The notes beneath the pieces are model-generated. The model was not told where the DNA came from, did no database searches, and saw only the letters and a program-made list of their open reading frames with translations. Below, in pieces: positions 10,667-21,145 of a stretch of 64,000 nt of DNA (position 1 is its first letter; the number at the start of each line of letters is the position of its first letter). The position numbers and the translations under genes were made by a program. Origin of the DNA: Hofstenia miamia (taxonomy: Eukaryota; Xenacoelomorpha; Acoela); NCBI GenBank assembly GCA_004352715.1, contig SCFE01000030.1, positions 2,274,390-2,338,389 of the forward strand, read 5' to 3'.

Positions 10667-12691
10667 ATATTACTTTTTTCCAAATTTCAAATAAAAATTC
10701 TCATGGTAAATGTTGGAAGTGGTCAAAATAAACTCTGGCCAATGTAAATTGAGGTTAATGTAAATTTCTTAGTCTAAGTACATTCTGGTTGATGTAAATT
10801 CTGTTTGTGATATTGATATTTACAAGTAGATTATAACTTGATATGTATTTGTATACATTTCTGTATACAATCTTCTAAATTTCTTATTGTATGAGTACTG
10901 GAAACTGTAATTTCAATAATAATAATGTTCTACCTAAATTTTGATTTTTGAGACCAGAGAAGAATTTGTTGAGACTCAATGCGAAGTTCTGAGATCTTAC
11001 AATTTTCAAGGCAAAATTACAATGAGAAGTAATGAATTTTGAAAAAATGAACTGAATTTGAGACCTATTTGATACATTTTCCAGCATAATTAAAGATTTA
11101 TAATAATGATGTTTGAAATGTAAAAATTTAAGTTAACATACTATTATTCTCTTAACTTAAACCTTCTCTCAATAACAAGATCAAAACAAGGATGATTTTT
11201 GGCAATAGTGTGAATTTCTTATTTCATAAATTTATTATCCATTGTACAAAATAACTTTATGTTTTAAAGCAGATATCCCACATAATTATATATTCACTTG
11301 AAAACATTTCTAAAAATCAAATATTCAAACTTAAAAATTTTTTCCTCAGAAAACATAGAATTGTGACAAAATATGTAAAAAATTCAACAATGCTTGGATT
11401 ATTTTTCAAAAACATACTAGAGCAAAAATTGACATTTAAAATCTCTAGCTCTAAAGTAGTAACTTAATCATGTTTTTGAATTTGCAAAATACTCAACATT
11501 GAGATCAAATCACAATCCTACCTAAAATGAATGAAAATCACATTATTTAAATTTCAATTTTTTATCAATTACAAATGTATATTTTTTCAACTTGGAATTC
11601 ATAGAAAATCATCATGGTATGAAACTAATAATTAGATTGAAGATTTTTCTTGCACAATTTTCACAAATTTGCCAAGATGGCCACCTCAACTTTAGTTCTT
11701 CAGAGTTTTTCAGCTGTGAGACTCTAGGACTTGATACTTTATTTGAATAAATTTATTTTGGTCTTATTTTAAAGATAAGAATCAGGACTACCAAATAACA
11801 CTTTTATGTTTTTGATTTATCAATTTCATTTTGAAAGGGGAGCAAAATTAAGCATATTGATAATATTTTCTTAAACAAGACCAATTTGAAATACTGCGAA
11901 TCCCCTCAAATGCCAGTTTTTCATAAATTGATCAAAAATTGCTGATTTGTGATATTACAAGGATAATGTAAAATAAAAAAATCTATTTGCAGGAAATGCA
12001 AAAAAATTAATTTAATAACACTATATGGATCAGTGTTTTTGAGTGCTCAGAATGTTAAGAACTCAAGCTTGAATAAGCTTGCAAAACTGGATCAGAAAAA
12101 TTTGGAAGAGAAATAATTAATACTCAAAATCAAACTTGATCAAAAATCCACTTGAAAATGCCATAAAATTTGAATTATTTGAAATTTTAGCTTCTTTATC
12201 AATTGCAAATCAATATTTTTTATCTAACAAAATTAGATTGAACTCAGAATGTTGTTCAAAAAATTCTCAAACTCAAACTTCAAACGCAAAAACTTGAATT
12301 TGGGCCAAGTACCTCAAAGTCAATACAAAAACGTTGATATGGATGTGACATGTTCAACAAAATGCTCTTTTCTAGTGCATAGGTGCATCTTTGTTATAAA
12401 CTGGTGGAATATATGTATTAAATGTTATTAAATCTTGAATAAAATTACTCGCCAAATGCTTTATACATTTCACTTCAATAACACTAGGCCTATTTGCAGT
12501 TCATCAAATGGCACTTCTATTAACACTAATTAAAATTATCAAAAATCTTTGGGTGAATGCTTTGTTAATGAATCTATTCTAAACTGGAATTCTAGGGAAA
12601 GTGAAAAATTGATATAATTTCGAAATTCCTTAAAAAAATTTTCTAAAAACAATATATATTTCGGTTAAATCAAATATGAAGTTCATACAAT
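10667..12691. other. AT-rich non-coding stretch
   Basis: There is no coding frame of interest. Short motifs such as GAGCTCAAGTTTGAG, AACTCAAGCTTGAATAAG and CAAACTCAAACTTC recur, suggesting fragments of an old dispersed repeat. Similar motifs occur at 9840-9960 and 20700-20850. Confidence 0.5.
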
Positions 12692-12699
12692 ATGACTAT

Positions 12700-13094
12700 T
12701 AGTGTTCCGTGGCCAAAGCAATTTTCCTGGCCTTAGCCAACTGTGCAAAATAGAGATTAGCTGGCCATTGGCCGTAAGTCTTTGGCTGTAGCCAGTCATA
12801 CGCTGTAAAGCTTTAGCCGTAGCTGGCCATTAGCCATTTTTTGCCGCAGTCAGTGCTTTTTACTACTACTAAGTGAAATGCTGCAATTTTCAATGGAATA
12901 ACTAAAACATGATTATAGTTCAAACAATTAAAAAATGGTCAAAGCAATAAAGTTTTAAAAACAAAAATACAAATAAAAATCATGAAAAAATGTTCAGAAA
13001 TGAATCTTAACTAGGATTTTGGCCTCAAAACAAAATTGTTGGTCATAGCCGGCTAATGGCTAAGCTGTGCCCACAACCATGGCGCACGACACTA
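12700..13094 (+). mobile_element. 395-bp hAT-type MITE
   Basis: It is flanked by an exact 8-bp direct repeat ATGACTAT (12692-12699 and 13095-13102). The ends read TAGTGTTCCGTGGCCA and, reverse complemented, TAGTGTCGTGCGCCATGG. The interior holds several diverged copies of a TAGCCGNAGCTGGCCATTAG-like unit in both orientations and is GC-richer than the surroundings. There is no transposase. An 8-bp duplication and short imperfect terminal repeats fit a non-autonomous hAT element. Confidence 0.8.
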
Positions 13095-13190
13095 ATGACT
13101 ATATGGTACTGCTGATTCATACATAGACTGTAAACTATCAGGGGCGCATCCAGCTTTTTCTGATGATGGGAACTATTACTATTCAATAAA

Positions 13191-13427
13191 GCAGTATATA
13201 TATNNNNNNNNNNNNNNNNNNNNNNNNNNNNNNNNNNNNNNNNNNNNNNNNNNNNNNNNNNNNNNNNNNNNNNNNNNNNNNNNNNNNNNNNNNNNNNNNN
13301 NNNNNNNNNNNNNNNNNNNNNNNNNNNNNNNNNNNNNNNNNNNNNNNNNNNNNNNNNNNNNNNNNNNNNNNNNNNNNNNNNNNNNNNNNNNNNNNNNNNN
13401 NNNNNNNNNNATATATATATATATATA
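13191..13427. repeat. (TA)n microsatellite enclosing a 207-N gap
   Basis: TA dinucleotides border an N run at 13204-13410. The assembly evidently broke in the repeat. Confidence 0.85.
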
Positions 13428-14466
13428 TTTAGACTTATATTGACATATTTGCATGGAAATTCCTATATGCACAGTAGTTGATAAATTCATTATTTCTGAT
13501 AACTATAAAACTATTGAAAAACATTATTAAATTAAATAGTTTCCGCTTTTGACATTCTTAACAAGACAAAAGTTGATATTAACTAAGCCCAACTATCCAA
13601 ATTAAGGATGACTATTTCACATGACTACTCCTAAACGGTTAATTTTTTTAATTATATTTCAACGTAGCAAATGGAACCAACATAATGAATGTTTATGCTA
13701 TGAATGATTAAAAGTGAACAATTTTTCACTAAACCTATACAACCATTACAAAGGTTAGTTACCACACGTATGTGCTGCATGTTTCAGTTGGTGAGAAGAA
13801 TTTCGAAAACAGGTTGTTGGCCTGTTAACTGATCCTAGTTCAATAGGATACATTTCCTTTCTTTTAGGTACGACAATTCTTATCTTTGTTATCTCTTAGT
13901 AACTCAAACGAAAACTTATGCCCAATCTTTACCAGGCCTGAATAATTTCCAACCCATTTAATTCCAATTCGACACATGCTAGACTAAAGTTTGGTATGTT
14001 AGAAACTTCTAATAAAATCTGCTCACTGAATTGAAATTTCTAAATTGATTTTTTAGGAGCATATACTACTTATTTTTAAGCATTGCTAGTAATTTAACAT
14101 ATTTTACTACAAGTAAAAGTTTAGAAAACGTGTTCAAATTTTTTCACAGCAAAATAAATAATTTCATAAACATTTGATTCAAAATTAAAATGGCTAGTTT
14201 TGGTCTTGGCAATAATTGGAATGAAAATAATAGATAAAAATCATAGAAAATTAACATGTTTTATGTTGCATAAAAACTAAACAAGAATGGATGCATCTAT
14301 GTTCCGTTAAAGGGAAGGGGGGGTACGTTCCTTAAAATTCTCCTCTAGATGCGCCTCTGTCAGCTTTCTTACATAACTTATTTCATTTTATCATTGTCTT
14401 GTAAATTTAGATACATTTCCGATTTTACCTGAAGATGTTTTTCAAAAATAATAATAATAATAATAT

Positions 14467-14477
14467 TTTATTTTATT
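14467..14477 (-). promoter_or_regulatory. Poly(A) signals of transporter copy 1
   Basis: Two overlapping AATAAA hexamers (minus strand) lie about 35-45 bases beyond the stop codon, and the identical arrangement follows copy 2 at 27197-27207. Confidence 0.6.
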
Positions 14478-14510
14478 AATTTTAGGAATATCCTATAAGG
14501 AATTTCTTTA

Positions 14511-15944
14511 TTACAAATTCAACATTGCAGACGAAGTTGTCTCAAACGTGGTGCTTGTAAAAATTGTAGTGTTTTGAGAATTGTCACCCGAGTAAGCATT
14601 TATAATGTCTTGGATTGAAACCATAGTTCCAGTAACAGCCCCAATGAATCCAAAAATCATGACAAACACATCAAATGCATACCACAAATATTTTGATTTT
14701 ACTTCTTTATCAATCTTAATAATTAAGAAGTGCATGAATGCAGGTAAAATAAGAGAAAGGAAGCTTCCAGCACTAGATCCCACTAGTGCAATGAATAATC
14801 CGAGCTGCGGAATTGCTGCTGATACACTGAAAGTAAAAATGACAATAGTAATACGAAGCAAATATTCCTTAATTAACGTACTTTTTATTATTCTAACATT
14901 ATCATTTACCCAATCTTTGACAATTATCACGGGTACATAGAATTGAAGTGCATATGTTGTGTAAATCGACACAGCAAAGATCATGTTTGCAATCTTGTCT
15001 TCGATATTAGAGGGTGTGCTTGAAGTGACGGGAGCCAAAACTGATTTTCCAAATCGTATGTATCCCATAAAACCAACAAACGTGTACACTACAAAGCAAA
15101 ATCCTATTCCAGCATTTAACACCGGCCTAAACTGGTAAGGCTTTTTCATTTTGTTTTCTAATGGCAAGATTATACCAATTGCTTCAATTGAATAAATAGC
15201 ATTTCCAAAAAATATTGGCCATTCTTGAATTCCCACAAATAGAGGTAAATCTGATGGAGGAAACTTCAAGTGATCAAAGAAATCATAAATCAAAATTGAC
15301 AATCCAGCAAAGAACGTCAAGTTTCCAACAAAAGTGAACTTTGCCAAAAAATCTAAGTTCCTAATAAGACAGAGGAGGATAATGGGTACGACAATTATAG
15401 CTAAAATTTTAATTCTCTCATTGTGAAATGAATGTATGTGGAAAGTTGGTAGTGAATTTTCAACTGTTGCAGTTAGGAAAGTGAGGTAACTTGTGCAAAA
15501 TCCTAGCTGAGTGAATATTAAAAATGCATTAACTAAAATCTTTCCTAAACTTTTATATTTTGAAAGAATAGGAATTTCTGACAATTCAAACACCGTAGTA
15601 CACAAATTTCCATAATCCAGTGGTCCAAGCAAATATTTCTTTCGTATATACAAGCTAATGGTTAGTAGATAGTTCAGGCATGACATTACTGTTATTGCAA
15701 TAAGAATCATGAATAGAAGACCTCCAAGGGTCCCTGTGTGTGCAAAGGCAAATGGCAATGAAAAAATACCAGTCCCTATTGTTCCCTTAAGTAAATGGAT
15801 AATTGCTTCCACCCAGTTAATTTCATGATTATTCGAATCAATGATTAAATCTAGACTGTTAATACTATGAAAGAACGACTGGGATTTCGCTGATTTTGAA
15901 TCTTCTGCAGTCAATTCATAAACATTTGATTCATGTTCAGCCAT
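14511..15944 (-). CDS. Proton-coupled amino-acid transporter, SLC36/PAT type, copy 1
   Basis: This single-exon ORF of 477 codons encodes a polytopic membrane protein of the AAAP superfamily. The TM1 signature IHLLKGTIGTGIFSLPFAFA (residues 49-68) matches SLC36 proteins. His50 corresponds to the conserved TM1 histidine implicated in proton coupling in mammalian PAT1. Further family blocks are LPLENKMKKPYQF (TM6-7 region), GYIRFGKS and YALQFYVPVIIVKDW. About eleven hydrophobic segments are visible and the length (about 470) is normal. It probably imports small neutral amino acids with protons at the plasma or lysosomal membrane; the exact substrate is not deducible. It is intact, with a TATA-like box upstream and poly(A) signals downstream. 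It pairs with copy 2 as an inverted repeat. Confidence 0.9.
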   Translation of the reverse strand: MAEHESNVYELTAEDSKSAKSQSFFHSINSLDLIIDSNNHEINWVEAIIHLLKGTIGTGIFSLPFAFAHTGTLGGLLFMILIAITVMSCLNYLLTISLYIRKKYLLGPLDYGNLCTTVFELSEIPILSKYKSLGKILVNAFLIFTQLGFCTSYLTFLTATVENSLPTFHIHSFHNERIKILAIIVVPIILLCLIRNLDFLAKFTFVGNLTFFAGLSILIYDFFDHLKFPPSDLPLFVGIQEWPIFFGNAIYSIEAIGIILPLENKMKKPYQFRPVLNAGIGFCFVVYTFVGFMGYIRFGKSVLAPVTSSTPSNIEDKIANMIFAVSIYTTYALQFYVPVIIVKDWVNDNVRIIKSTLIKEYLLRITIVIFTFSVSAAIPQLGLFIALVGSSAGSFLSLILPAFMHFLIIKIDKEVKSKYLWYAFDVFVMIFGFIGAVTGTMVSIQDIINAYSGDNSQNTTIFTSTTFETTSSAMLNL

Positions 15945-16005
15945 CTGAATGATTTATGTGACCAAATAAAGAATTGTACAATGCTTCCTATTTGGATTAC
16001 TATTG

Positions 16006-16015
16006 TATTTATATA
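16006..16015 (-). promoter_or_regulatory. TATA-like box upstream of transporter copy 1
   Basis: Minus strand TATATAAATA lies about 62 bases upstream of the ATG. The surrounding 35 bases (including CCAAATAGGAAGCATT) are conserved upstream of copy 2, supporting a shared ancestral promoter. Confidence 0.5.
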
Positions 16016-16407
16016 ACTTACAAAATATTGACTATAAAGCAACAAAGATTAATCCTATTATATAATAATGAGAACGCTTGTTTAATCAATGCTCAATACA
16101 CACAATGCACATTTATACCCAAATTCATTCAATAATATATAATAATAAAAATAATACCAATAATAATAATGTTATTGTCATTACTATATTAAGACACCCC
16201 AAATGTAATAATGAAATGTAGTTGATGGGCTTAACAGAACCATTGCATAAAATGACTGCAATTGCGTAGTTCCAAAGCAAAAGAGCAAGTTTCATCTTTT
16301 TACGGAAATTGAATAAAATACATTCATGTTTATATTTAAGTGAATAAAACATTTCAGTAAATAAGAATAAATAATAAACATGTTTTGGCATTTTTCATTA
16401 GCAGCAT
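16016..16407. other. AT-rich non-coding stretch
   Basis: Simple AAT/TAA-rich DNA separates the promoter of transporter copy 1 from the piggyBac end fragment. The ORF at 16125-16391 is hydrophobic by base composition and has no recognisable feature. Confidence 0.5.
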
Positions 16408-16620
16408 TTAATCCTTGAACACCGATTAGGGTCGATTTGATCCAAATGAATTTTGAAAGTTAGTCTGTGTTATTAATACGCTGAAACTTCTTGACTTTTC
16501 TTAACTTTTAATGGTTTTTTTATAAACCATAAGAAAATTTTATTTCATTTTTTTGTCATGTGGTGTAAAAAATTTTAAATTTTTACTTACGCTCAATCCC
16601 ATTTGGGTCAAAATGACCTA

Positions 16621-16640
<20 letters not shown>
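16408..16640 (+). mobile_element. piggyBac end fragment related to the element at 18.5 kb
   Basis: It begins with TTAA then TCCTTGAACACCGATTAGGG. It aligns with the left end of the intact element (18482-18715) down to CAATCCCATTTGGGTCA, with about 85-90 percent identity judged by eye. It then runs into a (TA)n tract and a single N. No transposase follows, so it is a solo end or an assembly-truncated copy. Confidence 0.7.
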
Positions 16641-16656
<16 letters not shown>

Positions 16657-16657
16657 N
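16627..16657. repeat. (TA)n tract ending in a single N
   Basis: About 15 TA repeats end at N 16657, where sequence type changes abruptly from piggyBac end to zinc-finger coding relic. This is probably a scaffold join. Confidence 0.7.
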
Positions 16658-17060
16658 TCTGGTATAAAGCCATTTAAATGTGGTCAATGTCATTATAAAT
16701 GCTCTACATCTAGCAACCTGAAAAAACATCAGTTAACGCACTTGGGTATAAAATCTTTTAAATGCGATGCCATCATCGTAATAGTCTTCGAACACATCAG
16801 TTAAAGCACTCTGGTGTAAAGCCAATTAAGAGTGATCAATATTCTTAGAAATGTTCTAATCAAAGTCAGCTGAAAAGACATCAGTTTACACACTCTGATA
16901 GAAAACCTTTTAAATGTGACAAATGTGATCATTAGCGCCCTTATCATAGTAACATCCAAAGACATCATTATTTCATTAAGCCACTTAGATGTGATCAGCG
17001 TGATTATCATTGCTCTAATTCTAATAACCTGAAAACATATCGTATTACTGTTTTGCATTC
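16658..17060 (+). pseudogene. C2H2 zinc-finger array relic
   Basis: The first 33 codons read as a C2H2 finger, KPFKCGQCHYKCSTSSNLKK followed by HQLTH. Four more units spaced about 84 bases apart follow, each with an AAGC-C/TTTTAAATGTGA start and a CATCAGTT-A-CAC end. These represent the linker-Cys and His-x3-His portions. Frameshifts and stops (for example TAA at about 16801) break the array after one and a half fingers. The source gene, a multi-finger transcription factor or a transposon-associated finger protein, cannot be named. It starts directly after the N at 16657. Confidence 0.7.
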
Positions 17061-17339
17061 TGAGAGTTTTTTAAAAGAATTTTTATGCAATTTAATCGTA
17101 TATATTTCTACACTGTTGAAAACATTTATGTAACACATTTGCATTTTTCTAATAATATTTTATGAATTTATGGAATCCACTTGGAGAAACATTTCATCTT
17201 TTGTATCTAAGTATAAATTTATTTAAATTTTAATTCTATATGAGTATCAATAGAAAGCCAAAGGGGGTGAGCATTGCACCCAGGCGTTTTTGGGATGTGA
17301 AAAAATGATGATATTATTTGTTGCTATTTGTCAACAACT

Positions 17340-17830
17340 TTGTCCTTGTAAAATTTCAGTGAAATATATTTCAAGTTTTTCTAATGCTTTAGATTCAATG
17401 TTGGAAATTTCTCATCTTATTTAAAAATATTTAAAATATGATAAGTGCCTGTCAAGTTTTTTGGCAGTTGACAATATAGTTCAATAACATTTTCACACTT
17501 AGTTTATTTATAACCGAGTTTGCAACTATGAACATTTAAATATTTTTAAAATATGAGGAAGTAGATACATAAAAATACTTCAAAATTTTCAATATTTGTT
17601 CTTGAGAGTCTGAAATATAATTGGCCAAATGGTTTTCAAGTTTTTTAGCGGTCGACAAAATACTTTAATATAATTTTCACAATTAATATACTAAAACGTT
17701 ATTTGCACCTAAAAATCTCTAAATATTCACAATATATACCTAATTAGAAGTAGATATATAAATATACTTTACAATTTTCAATTTGTTGGTTGGAGGGCTT
17801 AATTATAATTGTACTATTTTTGCTAGTTTC
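17340..17830 (+). repeat. Diverged tandem repeat, unit about 184 bp
   Basis: CAAGTTTTTTGGCAGTTGAC at 17453 recurs as CAAGTTTTTTAGCGGTCGAC at 17637, 184 bases later. The intervening order of blocks (TTTCACA, AGTAGATAyATAAAwATACTT, AATTTTCAAT, TTGG-GGG/AGTCT) is kept. A partial unit precedes the first. No coding potential is seen. Confidence 0.55.
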
Positions 17831-18481
17831 TCCTTGGCCTTTTCTTAAGTTTAAAGTGCTATAACTAGGGCAATCCAAAATGTTATTAAAAATCTTCAAA
17901 AGTTGTACTTAAAATTCAAAAAGTTGAAATAAAAGCCTGCGAATAGCTTGAAATAAATGCTATGGGTCAAATAGCAACAGATAATGACAATTGTGGCTAA
18001 AAAGTTAATATATACGTGTATGCCCGTTTAAATGTGTTCTATTCAAATAAAAAATAGGTAACTAGCATTCACTTAATATATTTTGATGTAACACAAATCA
18101 AAATTCATACCAACTAAAAAATAAACTCTCAATGCAGTAGAGCGTCGCTCGCAACAAACTGTTGTACCACAAATAAAGCAAAATAATTCATTCTATGATT
18201 AAATTTAAAATCCTCTGGATATTCTCGTATGTATTCCTTAAAGGAAATGGCTAGTTTCTCTTTCAGCATCATCAAGCGGTCTTAATGAATAGCAATGATG
18301 GTAGGTTTGTCTTAATATTTTGCAGACGGATTCTGCCAATAGTAACACGGCAAGCTGAGTAAGTAGTTGACAAAAATGTTATTTAGATTGGGTTTAACGG
18401 GTAGCTAAGTTTATCCAACTGAGGAAATTAAAACACTTATCTTTATTGCAAATGAAAGTCAAAGTTATAACTAAATATGCT
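17831..18481. other. Non-coding stretch
   Basis: No gene, RNA or element is recognised between the tandem repeat and the TTAA of the piggyBac element. Confidence 0.5.
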
Positions 18482-18858
18482 TTAACCCTTGAACACCAAT
18501 TAGGGTCGATTTGACCCACGTGAACTTTAAAAGTTAGGCTGTGTCATTAATTTTGCTTTAAATACGCTGAAATTTCTTGACTTTTCCTAACTTTTAATGA
18601 TATTTATATAAACTATAAGTAAATTTCATTTTATTTTTTTTATCACGTGGTATACGAATCTAAAATTTTTACATACGTTCAATCCCATTTGGGTCAATAT
18701 GACCCAATATCTATATATATACCTCAATACATATATTTTGTGTATATTAAAACACTAAAAATTCATTTATACATATACTATTAAGGTATTTATTTAACAG
18801 AGCAAATTTTATTTAAAAACACACAATTACACTTTTGCAAAATCTTACTTCAAGAAAA

Positions 18859-20276
18859 TTAGCATTGGGGACACATGTATGATGCACAATTTATACAAAG
18901 TGGCTTCTCACATGACTTGCAACGCTGAACTGTCTTGTTCATTTTACACGTTTGACACCTAGTTCTAGTGCCTGGTCTCATCTGCATAGTTTCACTTGAG
19001 CGAATCAAGCAAATATTTCCATGAGAATCTATGCAACCTCCACAAATTTCAGCCCCAAGCATTTTCAAGAACTGTCTTCTCTTGATCTTTGGGTTACCAT
19101 CAATGAGAGACCATATAACGAAGCAATTATATGCACTTACGTCCACCATATGCTGAAACAAGCACTTTGGCCAGCGTAGTGTACGCTTTCTTGATGTATA
19201 TGCCGCGCACATTTGGTCCAAATGATCAACTCCCCCTTTTCCACTATTATAGCTCAAAACAATTTCTGGTTTCTTAGTCTGTTCATCAATAGTTGGTTGT
19301 GCGTGCTCACTTGAAATTAGAACTACTTGCTTGTTCTTCTTTGGTGAATAGGAAACGAGAGTAGCGTCTTTATTGAATCCAAATAGGGTGCAACACTCAC
19401 TGGGTTTTGCTACAAATTCAGGGGGTATCTCCCGACGATTTTTTCGCATAGTTCCAATAAATCCTAGATTCCTTTCTTTGAGCTTCTTCAAAAGAGATAA
19501 TGATGAAAAAAAATTGTCTGTAACAACTGATCTACCAGCATCCAAGCTATTTGTCAACTCCAGAACAACCTTCTCTCCTAAGCCAATTGCACGCATGTTA
19601 CCAGTTTCGGGATCGATTCCAAGGTAGGGTCGCGTCCGAAGACAGTATCCTGTACAAGAATCACAAAGAGTCCATAACTTTAACCCATATTTACTAGTAG
19701 GCTTTGATGGCATGTATTGGCGAAAACTGCATCGGCCACGGAATGGAACAAGGGTTTCATCAACTGTTACATATTCAAAAGGAATGAAAGGTTTTGAAAG
19801 AGTCTGTTCCCACATATCAAAAATATTGGCAATTGGAGCAAATTTTGAAGATTCACGACGTCTACTACGTGTTGAAACCAAATCAAAGCGCAGATATTTT
19901 GTAATTAATTCGTACTGATTTCTGGACATGAACTGATTTACACAACGGCGACCTTCATCTTTTGACCACAACGCTCGAATAGGCTCACCTCTTCCTTTAT
20001 AAACACCGGTAAGGATAGTAATACCAATATATTTTGAAATCTCTTCCTTGTTGGTAACAAAAGTTGTTTTCTCAGCTTTTGCTTTGTCATTAGTGCATGC
20101 AACAATTGTATCGATTATTTCATCAGTAAAGAATATTCGCCAAATAGATGAAACAAATCCTTTTTTACATTTCATTTGTCCATATGCACTCAATCCACCA
20201 GCAGCTCTCATTACATTGTGTGCTTGTCTTCGGCCATCACAGCATGGTTCTCTACTCCACATTGTTCCATCACGTC
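18859..20276 (-). CDS. piggyBac transposase, exon 2 (catalytic domain and Cys-rich tail)
   Basis: This exon encodes 471 residues after a split Gly codon and begins RDGTMWSREP, a block normally found near the start of the piggyBac core. The DDD catalytic residues are visible: TVDETLVPFRGR (Asp about 249 of the joined protein), VVTDNFFSSL (Asp about 330) and GVDHLDQM (Asp about 427, with Asp 430). The C-terminal 60 residues form a cysteine-rich zinc-binding domain (CQTC, CKSC, CINC, CPQC), which in piggyBac binds the transposon end. No stop or frameshift interrupts it. The enzyme would excise and reinsert the element at TTAA sites in the nucleus. The acceptor is TTTTTAG at 20283-20277. Confidence 0.9.
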
Positions 20277-20451
20277 CTAAAAACCCAAAAATTAATATTT
20301 TGAGATGAACAAAATTTTCAGATTCCACACACTTTAGTGAAAATGCTCAATATTCTGGACAAATACTTCTACATGACATTTTGCAATTGAATTTGAGATA
20401 CATAGAAATCAATATATGCAGGTTTTTACATGTGCTAAGTTACATGCTAAC

Positions 20452-20680
20452 CTTGATATGGGGGTTGGTTTGTTTCCATTTCAGATGGAAGGGTTGGCTG
20501 ACATTGCTGAATTTCATCATGACTGTCACTATGGTCATCATTGTATGCTGAAGTACTGAGCAGGTCCTTTTCATAATCACTCTCAATGTCACTTTCACAT
20601 GCAGAGCTATCCTGGTCCTCACACAATTCTGTTATACGAGCAAAAGCAACTTCTGCAGAAAAACGACGTGCAGCTGTCAT
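20452..20680 (-). CDS. piggyBac transposase, exon 1 (acidic N-terminus)
   Basis: Starting at the ATG at 20680, this exon encodes 76 codons plus one base. It is strongly acidic (SACESDIESDYEKD, DDHSDSHDE), as is usual for piggyBac N-termini. The donor is AAG|GTTAGC at 20451. Joining to 20276 restores Gly-Arg-Asp-Gly-Thr in frame and removes a 175-base intron. The joined transposase is 548 residues, close to the usual size for the family. Confidence 0.75.
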
Positions 20681-21145
20681 AATACAAATGTCAATAACCA
20701 GGGTTTTCGAGTAGAGTTTGAGTTACTCGGCAAGTTCTAGTATTTATATTTTGAGTTCGAATATTTTTTGAAGAAAATTCCGAGTTAAATCTAGTGTTTT
20801 GCAATTTCATTCGATATTCCAAGTATTCGAAAACTATGTCGATAACAAAAAACTACAGGCGCTCACTTGCAGTCATGTGACTTATGTAAATAAAAATCAG
20901 CTATTCACAAAATTGACATACTGGCTTTGTGCAATAGAATATTGCAGAGCCTAATTTCTCGTGATAAAATGGCGTGGGGATTAGTAATTTGTGAATTGAG
21001 ATCATGGTAAACATGAAATAAATGTTTGCATTCACAGGTAAACTCATTCAAGTGCGGTTTTCTTCAACAATTCCTTCATAGGTCAAATCGACCTACATGT
21101 ACATGGGAGTCAACGTAATTATTTTTATTGGTGTTTAAGGATTAA

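Larger units (their letters stand above)
13822..15944 (-). repeat. Inverted-repeat arm A (transporter copy 1 and its 3' flank)
   Basis: The reverse complement of this segment aligns with 25739-27855, covering the whole transporter CDS plus about 690 bases 3' of it. From about 15500 down to 13822 the two arms are nearly identical, including non-coding 3' sequence. The 5' third of the CDS is clearly more diverged. The second arm runs into a 1000-N gap, so the true repeat may be longer. Confidence 0.9.
18482..21145 (-). mobile_element. Apparently intact piggyBac-family transposon
   Basis: TTAA lies at 18482-18485 and 21142-21145. The bases inside are CCCTTGAACACCAAT on the left and, reverse complemented, TCCTTAAACACCAAT on the right. 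Palindromic GGGTCGATTTGACCC (about 18505) and a matching GGTCAAATCGACC (about 21082) form subterminal inverted repeats. A further copy (TGGGTCAATATGACCCA) lies at about 18688. The two-exon transposase gene on the minus strand fills most of the interior. TTAA target duplication, size (about 2.66 kb) and the transposase define the superfamily. Confidence 0.9.

Noticed and set aside
13139-14359. hAT-like ends CAGGGGCGCATCCAGC (13139) and CAGAGGCGCATCTAGA (reverse complement at 14359) as one element
   Set aside because: The flanking 8-mers (TAAACTAT and TCAGCTTT) do not match and the span includes a gap and part of the inverted repeat, so a single element is not supported.
14605-14940. 111-codon ORFs antisense to each transporter copy (also 26734-27069 and 37613-37948)
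   Set aside because: The same frame opens in all three copies because the sense sequence is conserved; it is a shadow of the transporter.
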